Assembly (NCBI GenBank): GCA_000715685.1
Contig: KL569395.1
Coordinates: 36,159-43,166, forward strand
Origin: Streptomyces lilacinus
Lineage (GTDB): Bacteria; Actinomycetota; Actinomycetes; Streptomycetales; Streptomycetaceae
Length of the DNA stretch: 7,008 bases
Direction: 5' to 3'
The position numbers and the translations under genes are program-made. Positions within the stretch are counted from its first letter, which is position 1, and every line of letters begins with the position of its first letter. Positions 1-4,885 of the stretch are shown one piece after another. Below the pieces are notes generated by a model. The model was not told the DNA's origin and searched no databases. It saw only the letters and a list, made by a program, of their open reading frames with translations.

Positions 1-512
1 CCGGCCGACGGCGGCAGCCCGAGCCTACGGGCCGTCAGCACCCGCAGGAAGTGCGCGTGGGCGACGAGCACGACGTCACCGCCGCCGGGCCCGTCCCCGT
101 CCAGCCGGCCCGCGATCCGCGCCAGCACGCGGTCGGCCCGGGCGCCGACCTCCGCGGGCGTCTCCCCGGGGTGCCCGGGCGGCCCGGGCACGACCCCGTC
201 CTCGAACAGGAACCAGCCGGGCCGCCCGCGCTGGATCTCGGCCGTGGTGACGCCCTCGTAGCCGCCGTAGTCCCACTCGCGCAGCCCGGGCTCGGTCTCG
301 GTGCCCGTCAGCCCCGCCAGCTCCGCGGTCCGCGCGGCCCGGGCCATGGGGCTGACCAGCACGAGCCCGATGCCCCGCGCCGCGAGCGCGGGGCGCAGGG
401 CCTCGGCCTCGCGCTCGCCGCGCTCGGTCAACGGCAGGTCGGTCCAGCTCGTGTGGCGTCCGTCACGGCTCCACTCCGTCTCGCCGTGCCGGATCAGCAG
501 CAGCTCACCCAT
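1..512 (-). CDS. Histidine phosphatase family protein (phosphoglycerate mutase-like), 3' end outside window
   Basis: This is a branch-1 histidine phosphatase, a cytoplasmic phosphomonoesterase or mutase fold that works through a phosphohistidine intermediate. The substrate cannot be told from sequence. Visible are 170 codons plus two bases; the family is usually about 200 residues, so only a short C-terminus is missing. The N-terminal LIRHGE motif places the phospho-acceptor at His9 and an anion-binding Arg at Arg8. SPMARAART (54-62) is the second signature, Glu79 is the likely general acid, and VAHAH around His152 is the second catalytic histidine. All core residues are present, so it looks active. 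The ATG at 512-510 gives the LIRHGE start typical of the family. It overlaps the thioredoxin stop by 8 bases with no separate Shine-Dalgarno sequence, which suggests translational coupling and expression from the thioredoxin promoter. Confidence 0.93.
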   Translation of the reverse strand, partial: MGELLLIRHGETEWSRDGRHTSWTDLPLTERGEREAEALRPALAARGIGLVLVSPMARAARTAELAGLTGTETEPGLREWDYGGYEGVTTAEIQRGRPGWFLFEDGVVPGPPGHPGETPAEVGARADRVLARIAGRLDGDGPGGGDVVLVAHAHFLRVLTARRLGLPPSA

Positions 513-894
513 CGCTGCCGGGTGCCTGCGCCCCGGCGGCCGCCACGGAGGCCCGCACCTCGTCCATGTCCAGCGCCCGCGCCTGCGCGATCACGTCCTC
601 CAGCGCGGCCGCGGGCAGCGCGCCCGGCTGCGCGAAGACGGCGATGTTGTCCCGCACGATCATCAGCGTAGGAATCGACCGGATCTCGAACGCGGCCGCC
701 AGCTCGGGCTGCGCCTCCGTGTCCACCTTCGCGAACACGAGGTCCTCGTGCTTCTCCGCCGCCCTCTCGAAGACCGGGGCGAACTGCCGGCACGGCCCGC
801 ACCACTCGGCCCAGAAGTCGATCAGGACGAACCCACTGCCGGACACGACCTCGTCGAAGTTGTCCTTGGTCAGCTCCACCGTGCTGCCGCTCAT
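505..894 (-). CDS. Thioredoxin (Trx-fold thiol-disulfide oxidoreductase), 129 aa
   Basis: Cytoplasmic thioredoxin that reduces protein disulfides using electrons from thioredoxin reductase. The redox motif WCGPC is at residues 31-35 (Cys32, Cys35), preceded by the usual FWAEWCGPC context with the buried Asp26. The cis-proline loop is RSIPTL with Pro75. There is no signal peptide or lipobox, so it is cytosolic. It is longer than a classical 105-110 residue thioredoxin because of an Ala-rich C-terminal tail (about 108-129). The ATG at 894 was chosen because it begins the family-like MSGSTVELTKDNF and lies downstream of a sigma-R-type promoter. A longer open frame to 1041 crosses that promoter and has no family similarity. 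The gene is followed by a histidine phosphatase gene overlapping by 8 bases. Streptomycetes carry several thioredoxins, so I give no gene symbol. Confidence 0.95.
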   Translation of the reverse strand: MSGSTVELTKDNFDEVVSGSGFVLIDFWAEWCGPCRQFAPVFERAAEKHEDLVFAKVDTEAQPELAAAFEIRSIPTLMIVRDNIAVFAQPGALPAAALEDVIAQARALDMDEVRASVAAAGAQAPGSDG

Positions 895-948
895 GCGCCC
901 TACCCGCTTCCGCTCGTCTCGGTCGGTCCAGTGTGGCTCACGGGCGGT

Positions 949-974
949 AACGAAGCGGTGGGCCGGGGTATTCC
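949..974 (-). promoter_or_regulatory. Predicted sigma-R (disulfide-stress ECF sigma) promoter of the thioredoxin gene
   Basis: Reading the minus strand, GGAAT (974-970) is followed by exactly 18 bases and then GTT (951-949). That is the consensus I know for Streptomyces sigma-R promoters (GGAAT-N18-GTT). Transcription would start roughly 7-10 bases further on, giving a 5' leader of about 45-50 bases before the ATG at 894. Sigma-R is known to drive thioredoxin-system genes under disulfide stress, so motif, spacing and target agree. Sigma-R use here is an inference from the motif. Confidence 0.75.
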
Positions 975-1000
975 GCGCCCCCGACAGCACTGCGCCCCGC

Positions 1001-1018
1001 CCGGTCGGAACCGGTCGG
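1001..1018. repeat. Direct repeat CCGGTCGG x2 upstream of the thioredoxin promoter
   Basis: The 8-mer CCGGTCGG occurs at 1001-1008 and 1011-1018, one helical turn apart and separated by AA. It lies about 27-44 bases upstream of the sigma-R -35 element. The spacing is compatible with a regulator site, but the sequence is only GC-rich words, so chance is a real alternative. Confidence 0.4.
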
Positions 1019-1066
1019 GGCGGGGAAATCGCAGGTCGCATCGTTTCTGCACCTACGTCGCGTGAG

Positions 1067-1140
1067 TGGGGCGGGTGGGACTCGAACCCACGGCCGACGG
1101 ATTATGAGTCCGCTGCTCTAACCGGCTGAGCTACCGCCCC
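1067..1140 (-). tRNA. tRNA-Met (CAU anticodon, probably elongator)
   Basis: The cloverleaf folds fully. The acceptor stem GGGGCGG (1140-1134) pairs with CCGCCCC (1074-1068), and the discriminator is A. The D arm is GCTC/GAGC. The anticodon stem CGGA/TCCG encloses the loop CTCATAA, giving anticodon CAU. The T arm is GTGGG-TTCGAGT-CCCAC. The 3' CCA is not encoded, as is common in actinobacteria. The fully paired first base pair excludes the initiator tRNA. A CAU anticodon could also mark tRNA-Ile2, which is read after lysidine modification. Elongator Met is preferred because CTCATAA in this overall frame resembles actinobacterial elongator Met genes. Confidence 0.93.
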
Positions 1141-1153
1141 GTTCACGGCGCGT

Positions 1154-1171
1154 CGCGCACATCTGTGCGCG
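1154..1171. repeat. Near-perfect palindrome in the tRNA-Met 5' leader
   Basis: CGCGCACA (1154-1161) and TGTGCGCG (1164-1171) are inverted repeats around a 2-base centre, a 16 of 18 match. As RNA this would form a 7-bp stem with a 4-base loop in the precursor leader, ending about 13 bases before the mature tRNA 5' end. It could affect RNase P processing, or be a protein-binding operator. There is no direct evidence for either. Confidence 0.6.
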
Positions 1172-1182
1172 CCGTCTGCCGC

Positions 1183-1188
1183 AGCATA
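1183..1188 (-). promoter_or_regulatory. Predicted -10 element of the tRNA-Met promoter
   Basis: TATGCT on the minus strand (1188-1183) is a good vegetative -10 hexamer in otherwise very GC-rich DNA, 43 bases upstream of the mature tRNA. Transcription would start near 1176. No convincing -35 is seen; the 17-base position reads GGGCAA. The call rests on the -10 and its placement. Confidence 0.45.
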
Positions 1189-1226
1189 GCCGCTCATACG
1201 ATCTGTTGCCCCGGAGGGGCCGTATC

Positions 1227-1262
1227 GTGTGATCGGTCTGACCTTGAGGACTTCGATCACAC
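1227..1262. repeat. 9-bp perfect inverted repeat between the tRNA-Asn terminator and the tRNA-Met promoter
   Basis: GTGTGATCG (1227-1235) and CGATCACAC (1254-1262) are exact reverse complements separated by 18 bases. They lie upstream of the tRNA-Met promoter and downstream of the Asn tRNA terminator, outside any gene. There is no T tract after either arm, so it does not look like an intrinsic terminator. The arms are less GC-rich than their surroundings. Possible roles are a dimeric regulator site or a remnant of an inserted element. Confidence 0.55.
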
Positions 1263-1298
1263 CGGTTCGGTTCCCACCGGGGCGGACGGACCGGCATG

Positions 1299-1322
1299 AA
1301 AAAAGGACCCCGAAGGGTCCTT
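1299..1322 (-). terminator. Intrinsic terminator of the tandem tRNA-Asn genes
   Basis: On the minus strand, AAGGACCC (1322-1315), loop TTCG (1314-1311) and GGGTCCTT (1310-1303) form an 8-bp stem with a stable UUCG-type tetraloop. The 3' arm runs into six T residues (1304-1299). It begins 9 bases after the end of the second Asn tRNA. This textbook rho-independent terminator is notable in such GC-rich DNA and separates the Asn tRNA unit from the downstream tRNA-Met. Confidence 0.93.
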
Positions 1323-1330
1323 CTCACCTG

Positions 1331-1403
1331 CTCCCCCGACTGGACTCGAACCAGTAACCTGCCGATTAACAGTCGGCTGCTCTGCCAATTGAGCTACAAG
1401 GGA
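1331..1403 (-). tRNA. tRNA-Asn (GUU anticodon), downstream copy
   Basis: The acceptor TCCCTTG (1403-1397) pairs with CGGGGGA (1338-1332), with two G-U pairs, and the discriminator is G as expected for Asn. The anticodon stem CCGA/TCGG encloses CTGTTAA, giving anticodon GUU. The T arm carries the GTTCGAGTC core. CCA is not encoded. It is the second of two tandem Asn tRNAs on one predicted transcript, 5 bases after the first copy and just before a strong intrinsic terminator. It differs from its twin by a compensated base pair in the anticodon stem and by one acceptor-stem wobble. Confidence 0.97.
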
Positions 1404-1408
1404 TCGCG

Positions 1409-1481
1409 CTCCCCCGACTGGACTCGAACCAGTAACCTGCCGGTTAACAGCCGGCTGCTCTGCCAATTGAGCTACAGGGGA
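1409..1481 (-). tRNA. tRNA-Asn (GUU anticodon), upstream copy
   Basis: The acceptor TCCCCTG (1481-1475) pairs with CGGGGGA (1416-1410), and the discriminator is G. The anticodon stem CCGG/CCGG encloses CTGTTAA, giving GUU. The D arm and T arm match the neighbouring Asn tRNA. CCA is not encoded. A 5-base spacer (1404-1408) links it to the next Asn tRNA, so the two are almost certainly one transcript. The promoter should lie in the divergent region towards 1672. Confidence 0.97.
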
Positions 1482-1672
1482 TTGTCGCGTTTGCCTCGAA
1501 TGCACCTCCGTCCGGTCTCCCGGGCGGCGTGCGCTCGCTGCGACACATACATTAGCGCAAGCAGGGGGGTGCTCCGCCAATCGGTATCCCCCCGGACCTG
1601 GGAGTGACCTTCGGCCGTGCCGGGTAGGCGGCTGGCGGCGAGCAGTGCGGATCCAACGGAAGGATGGGCGCG
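1482..1672. other. Divergent intergenic region holding the tRNA-Asn promoter (minus) and the YtxH gene promoter (plus)
   Basis: This 191-base region separates the minus-strand Asn tRNAs from the plus-strand YtxH gene. A locally AT-richer patch near 1540-1560 reads CTAATGTATG on the minus strand and is the best candidate for the Asn tRNA -10. TTGGCG lies 20 bases upstream of TAATGT, which is longer than ideal. On the plus strand, TAGGCG at 1625-1630 is a weak -10 candidate for the YtxH gene. Neither promoter is secure, and no protein gene is seen here. Confidence 0.4.
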
Positions 1673-1960
1673 ATGCGCTACCGGCTGACGTTCATCACCG
1701 GCGCGGCTGTCGGGTACGTGCTCGGTGCGCGGGCCGGCCGCGAGCGGTACGAGGAGCTGCGCAAGGGGGCTCGGCGCATCGCGCAGAACCCCGCGGTGCG
1801 CAACACCGCCGAGACCGCCGCGGTCAACGGGCGGGCCCTGGCGTCCAGGGCCTTCGACAGGGTCGGCGAGCGACTGCCCGGCTCCGTCACGCACCGGATC
1901 CGTTCGCTGCGCGAGCGGCGCGCGGGCGACGAGGACGACTGGGGCACGAGCAACACCTGA
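1673..1960 (+). CDS. YtxH-like small membrane-anchored protein, 95 aa
   Basis: A small protein with one short N-terminal hydrophobic helix (about residues 4-16, LTFITGAAVGYVL), then GARAGRERYEELRKGAR and a charged helical body. Hydrophobic segment, Gly-x-x-x-Gly-like spacing, then a basic amphipathic stretch is the pattern of YtxH-domain proteins, whose function is poorly known. The tail is acidic (DEDDW). The ATG at 1673 was chosen over the in-frame ATG at 1664 because GAAGGA (1659-1664) sits 8 bases upstream of the former and overlaps the latter. It lies 55 bases upstream of the FGGY kinase on the same strand, so co-transcription is possible. I infer inner-membrane anchoring and assign no function. 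Confidence 0.8.
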   Translation: MRYRLTFITGAAVGYVLGARAGRERYEELRKGARRIAQNPAVRNTAETAAVNGRALASRAFDRVGERLPGSVTHRIRSLRERRAGDEDDWGTSNT

Positions 1961-2015
1961 CCGGATGCCGGAGCCGGATGCCGAAATGAGCGCCGAGGTT
2001 TGGCATCATCTCGGC

Positions 2016-3452
2016 ATGGGCATAGTCGCCGGGTTGGACAGTTCCTCTGAGAGCACACGGATCGTCGTCTGCGACGCGGACACGGGTGCCGTGCTGCGGC
2101 AGGGCTGGGCCCCTCATCCGTCGTCCTCTCCGGAGGGTGATCCACAGGCGTGGCTGATCTCGCTGGGCGAGGCGGCCACCGGCGGGCTGCTCGAGGGCGT
2201 GCAGGCCATCGGCGTCTCCGCCCAGCAGCACGGCCTGCTGACGCTGGACGCAGGCGGCGTGCTGGTGCGCCCCGCCCTGCTGGGCAACGACAAGCGCGTC
2301 CAGTCCGCGGCCGCCGACCTGACCGACGCGCTGGGCGGCCGGACCGCCTGGGCGGAGGCGGTCGGCTCGGTGCCGCAGGCCGGGCAGGCGGTGGCCAAGC
2401 TGCGCTGGCTGGCCCGCAACGAACCCGAGTCCGCGGCCCGCGTCGCGGCGGTGCTGCAGCCGCACGACTGGCTGGTCTGGCAGCTGCTGGGCCGCCCCGC
2501 GCGCCGTACGACGGACCGCGGGGACGCCTCCGGCACGGGCTTCTGGTCGGCGGCAACGGGCGAGTGGCGGCCCGACCTCGTCGAGCTGGCGCTGGGCCGC
2601 CAGGCGGCCCTGCCGGACGTGCTGGCGCCCGCCGAGCCGGCCGGGCACACCCCGGAGGGCCTGTTGATCTCCGCCGGCACGGGCGAGACGATGGCGGCGG
2701 CGTTCGGCCTGGGCGTGGGGCTCGGCGACGCGGTGATCTCCCTCGGCGCCTCGGGCTCGGTCTTCGCCGTGCACCACTCGGCGCTCGCGGACTCCACCGG
2801 CACCATCACCTCCTTCGCGGACGCGACCGGCATGCACCTGCCCGTCGTGCACACGTCGAACGCCGTACGCGTCCTGCGCGGCACCGCCGAGCTCCTCGGC
2901 ACCGACCTGCCCGGGCTCTCCGAGCTCGCCCTGCACTCCTCGCCCGGCTCGTACGGGCTCGTGATGCTGCCGTACCTCGAGGGCGAGCGGACCCCGCACC
3001 TGCCGCACACGGCCGGCACGCTGGCCGGGCTGCGGCGCGAGAGCATGAAGCGCGAGCACCTGGCCCGGGCGGCCTTCGAGGGCATGCTGTGCGGGCTCAC
3101 GGACGCGCTGGACGTGCTGCGCGGGCGCGGCGTCGAGGTGCGCCGGATCTTCCTGCTGGGCGCGGCGGCCGAGCTGCCGGCGGTGCAGGCGATCGCGCCG
3201 TCGCTGTTCGGCGCGCAGGTCGTCGTGCCGCAGCCGGCCGACTACGCGGCGCTGGGCGCCGCCCGACAGGCGGCCTGGTCGCTGGGCGTGCAGCAGGGCA
3301 CCCTCTCCCCGCAGCAGCCCCCGCTGTGGCCCGCCGCCGCCAGCCAGGTCTTCGACCCCGCGGGCGAGGACGCGGCCGTCGGGCACGCGGTGCGGCAGCA
3401 GTACGCGACCGTGCGCGAGCAGACCCACCCGGGGGCCTTCAACGCGTCCTGA
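2016..3452 (+). CDS. FGGY-family carbohydrate kinase (xylulokinase-like), 478 aa
   Basis: An ATP-dependent sugar kinase of the FGGY/ASKHA superfamily, closest in layout to xylulokinases. The N-terminal GLDSSSESTRIVV (6-18) is the first phosphate loop with Asp8. SAQQHG (68-73) corresponds to the substrate-loop GQMHG of XylB. DWLVWQLLG (151-159), with RGDASGTGFW (168-177), is the usual mid-domain. SLGASG (242-247) is the second phosphate loop. LLGAAAELPAVQAI plus ADYAALGAA (about 380-416) is the C-terminal FGGY signature. The expected catalytic-base motif GxGDN reads GTGET at 221-225, so the Asp is Glu224 here. The length fits the family (about 480). ATG 2016 gives the family-like MGIVAGLD start; an in-frame ATG at 1986 would add ten residues. 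Neither has a strong ribosome site. The natural sugar is unknown. Confidence 0.9.
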   Translation: MGIVAGLDSSSESTRIVVCDADTGAVLRQGWAPHPSSSPEGDPQAWLISLGEAATGGLLEGVQAIGVSAQQHGLLTLDAGGVLVRPALLGNDKRVQSAAADLTDALGGRTAWAEAVGSVPQAGQAVAKLRWLARNEPESAARVAAVLQPHDWLVWQLLGRPARRTTDRGDASGTGFWSAATGEWRPDLVELALGRQAALPDVLAPAEPAGHTPEGLLISAGTGETMAAAFGLGVGLGDAVISLGASGSVFAVHHSALADSTGTITSFADATGMHLPVVHTSNAVRVLRGTAELLGTDLPGLSELALHSSPGSYGLVMLPYLEGERTPHLPHTAGTLAGLRRESMKREHLARAAFEGMLCGLTDALDVLRGRGVEVRRIFLLGAAAELPAVQAIAPSLFGAQVVVPQPADYAALGAARQAAWSLGVQQGTLSPQQPPLWPAAASQVFDPAGEDAAVGHAVRQQYATVREQTHPGAFNAS

Positions 3453-3513
3453 GCGCCTTCGGTCGAGCGTCTTCAGCCGAGAGCGCCTTCAGTCGAGAAC
3501 GCCTTCAGTCGAG
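3451..3513. repeat. Short tandem repeat (14- and 16-base units, about four copies) across two convergent stop codons
   Basis: Units begin at 3451 and 3465 (14 bases each), then at 3479 and 3495 (16 bases each), followed by a partial GAG. The core is GAG(AG)CGCCTTCAGTC with a few substitutions. The array fills the whole gap between the FGGY kinase and the sigma factor. It covers the last two bases of the kinase stop and extends through the sigma-factor stop. It is not clearly palindromic, so a simple terminator is not evident. The two 16-base copies differ by one base, suggesting recent slippage or duplication. Confidence 0.8.
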
Positions 3514-4563
3514 GTAGCCGCGCAGCTGGTCGGCGAAGGCGTGGTCGCGCAGCTTGTTGAGGGTCTTGGACTCGATCTGGCGGATCCGCTCCCGGGTGAC
3601 CCCGAAGATCCGGCCGATCTCCTCCAGCGTGCGCGGCCGGCCGTCGACCAGCCCGTACCGCAGCTGCACGACCTTGCGCTCGCGCTCCCCCAGGGTGGAG
3701 AGCACGGCCTCCAGGTGCTCGCGCAGCAGCAGGAAGGCCGCCGACTCCACGGGGGAGGCCGCGTCGCCGTCCTCGATGAGGTCGCCGAGCGCGACGTCGT
3801 CCTCCTCGCCGACGGGCGCGTGCAGCGAGACCGGTTCCTGGGCGAGGCGCAGCACCTCGCTGACCCGCTCCTCGGAGAGGTCGAGCTGGACGGCGACCTC
3901 CTCGGCCGTGGGCTCGTAGCCGCGCTCCTGCAGCATGCGGCGCTGGACGCGCACCACGCGGTTGATCAGCTCGACGACGTGCACGGGGACCCGGATGGTG
4001 CGGGCCTGGTCGGCGAGGGCCCGGGACATGGCCTGGCGGATCCACCAGGTCGCGTACGTGGAGAACTTGTAGCCGCGGGCGTAGTCGAACTTCTCGACCG
4101 CCCTGATCAGTCCGAGGTTTCCCTCCTGGACGAGGTCGAGCATCGTCAGTCCGCGGCCGATGTAGCGCTTGGCGACGGAGACCACGAGGCGCAGGTTGGC
4201 CTCGATGAGGCGGCGCTTGGCCATCCGGCCGAGGACGACGAGCCGGTCGAGGTCGAGGGCGAGGCGGGTGTCCAGGTCGGGGGTGGTGAGCAGTTTCTCC
4301 TCGGCGAAGAGTCCGGCCTCGACGCGGCGGGCCAGCTCCACCTCCTCGGCGGCCGAGAGCAGCGGGATCCGGCCGATCTCGCGGAGGTACTGGCGGAAGA
4401 GGTCGGAGGAGGGGCCGCTGGTGTCCGCCCGGGCGACCGGTTCGGGGGCGGGCACCTCGGCGAGGGCCAGGGTCTCGGACACGGGCGGCTCGGCCTGGCG
4501 GGGCACCGCGGGTGCCGGGGGGACGGCCAGGGCCTGAGGCAGGGTCGGGGTCCGGGTCTGCAC
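3505..4563 (-). CDS. hrdA: Group 2 sigma-70 family RNA polymerase sigma factor, HrdA-like, 352 aa
   Basis: A promoter-recognition subunit of RNA polymerase. After a Pro/Ala-rich N-terminus (1-50) lacking a full acidic region 1.1, region 1.2 starts at [18 protein letters not shown] (52-69). Regions 2.1-2.4 run from about 117 to 195 and include [19 protein letters not shown] (143-161) and [14 protein letters not shown] (165-178). Region 3 is about 196-265. Region 4 (285-345) has the helix-turn-helix [19 protein letters not shown] (312-330). Complete regions 2.4 and 4.2 nearly identical to principal sigmas, with a short N-terminus, indicate a group 2 (dispensable) factor. HrdB is much longer (over 500 residues). 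The name hrdA rests on my memory of HrdA-like sequence and a dnaG neighbour; hrdC/hrdD types are the alternatives. The GTG start is supported by GGAGG 8 bases upstream. Confidence 0.93.
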   Translation of the reverse strand: MQTRTPTLPQALAVPPAPAVPRQAEPPVSETLALAEVPAPEPVARADTSGPSSDLFRQYLREIGRIPLLSAAEEVELARRVEAGLFAEEKLLTTPDLDTRLALDLDRLVVLGRMAKRRLIEANLRLVVSVAKRYIGRGLTMLDLVQEGNLGLIRAVEKFDYARGYKFSTYATWWIRQAMSRALADQARTIRVPVHVVELINRVVRVQRRMLQERGYEPTAEEVAVQLDLSEERVSEVLRLAQEPVSLHAPVGEEDDVALGDLIEDGDAASPVESAAFLLLREHLEAVLSTLGERERKVVQLRYGLVDGRPRTLEEIGRIFGVTRERIRQIESKTLNKLRDHAFADQLRGYLD

Positions 4564-4797
4564 GGGGGCGACCTCCAGGGTGATCGCTGCTGAGGCGGCA
4601 GAACGAGCGGCAGAGCAGTCACGCGCGACGGCGGCCCGGGGGGCCGGCGCGGCCGTCGGGGGAGTCCGGTCCGGCAGGCCGGACCTGCCGCGCTCCGGGA
4701 CTCAAGGCACCGCCCACCAGTGTGGGGTACGACGCCTCCCCGCCACGAGGGGCGTGCGCTCACTTTCTGAGCCCGCACCGTGACGGCACGCTTACGA
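4564..4797. other. Sigma-factor leader and upstream region, no gene seen
   Basis: No open frame here shows family similarity on either strand. On the minus strand it should hold the sigma-factor promoter and 5' leader, but I see no confident -10/-35 pair. Two overlapping hairpins can be drawn: CGGCAGG/CCTGCCG (4672-4678 with 4684-4690) and GTCCGG/CCGGAC (4664-4669 with 4679-4684). They share bases and exclude each other. In DNA this GC-rich, such pairings are easy to find by chance. Confidence 0.45.
4572..4576 (-). promoter_or_regulatory. Ribosome binding site fixing the sigma-factor GTG start
   Basis: GGAGG on the minus strand (4576-4572) is separated by 8 bases from the GTG at 4563. It is one of the strongest Shine-Dalgarno matches in the window and supports this start over internal ATG codons. 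Confidence 0.88.
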
Positions 4798-4847
4798 CCG
4801 GGGACCGGGGCGCAGCCCCGGGGAACGGTGGAAGGGCGGGGCTGGGG
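4798..4847. repeat. Streptomyces-type GC-rich intergenic repeat with a hairpin
   Basis: CCGGGGC (4805-4811) and GCCCCGG (4815-4821) form a 7-bp stem with a GCA loop, followed by a purine-rich arm of G/A runs up to 4847. GGGGCGCAGCCCC-type words followed by GGAAGGGCGGGG are very common between genes in Streptomyces, from my recollection of such genomes. A multicopy element directly beside an adapter remnant is a likely place for misassembly. A role as a transcription terminator is possible. Confidence 0.55.
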
Positions 4848-4850
4848 CTG

Positions 4851-4866
4851 TGTGTATAAGAGACAG
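4851..4866 (+). other. Residual Tn5/Nextera mosaic-end adapter sequence inside the contig (artefact)
   Basis: TGTGTATAAGAGACAG matches the last 16 bases of the 19-base Tn5 hyperactive mosaic end (AGATGTGTATAAGAGACAG). The three preceding bases (CTG) do not match, so it is truncated. In tagmented libraries the insert starts right after GACAG, so bases from 4867 onward are the insert. Reading GTG at 4850 onward gives the tell-tale artefact peptide MCIRDR. This is library contamination retained by the assembler, not biology. The sequence to its left and right may not be adjacent in the genome. Confidence 0.93.
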
Positions 4867-4879
4867 GGCCGGAACGGCC
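4867..4879 (-). terminator. Possible hairpin downstream of dnaG, truncated by adapter
   Basis: GGCCG (4867-4871), loop GAA and CGGCC (4875-4879) form a 5-bp stem starting 6 bases past the dnaG stop. The true genomic continuation beyond it is replaced by adapter bases, so a following T tract, if any, cannot be seen. It could be a GC-rich terminator or nothing. Confidence 0.35.
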
Positions 4880-4885
4880 CGAAGG

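Noticed and set aside
1..671. Plus-strand frame 51-671
   Set aside because: Shadow of the histidine phosphatase and thioredoxin genes; Pro/Arg/Ala-rich with no domain.
895..1041. 49-residue N-terminal extension of the thioredoxin
   Set aside because: It is not thioredoxin-like, runs through the predicted promoter, and the ATG at 894 gives a normal family N-terminus.
1257..1580. Minus-strand reading frame with a duplicated peptide (VAQLAEQP..VNRQVTGSSPVGGA)
   Set aside because: It is the translation of the two tandem tRNA-Asn genes; the repeat is the tRNA duplication, and such peptides are a known annotation artefact.
1296..1607. Plus-strand reading frame with repeated PDWTRTSNLP..NSRLLCQLSY
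   Set aside because: Antisense translation of the same two tRNA-Asn genes, not a repeat protein.
1887..3428. 513-codon open frame on the minus strand opposite the FGGY kinase
   Set aside because: Shadow frame rich in Arg/Gly/Ala/Gln without a recognisable domain; the plus strand carries ordered FGGY motifs.
3451..3513. Possible CRISPR array
   Set aside because: Units are only 14-16 bases with no spacers, and they overlap coding ends.
3541..4593. 350-codon open frame on the plus strand opposite the sigma factor
   Set aside because: Antisense shadow; the sigma-70 regions on the minus strand are unambiguous.
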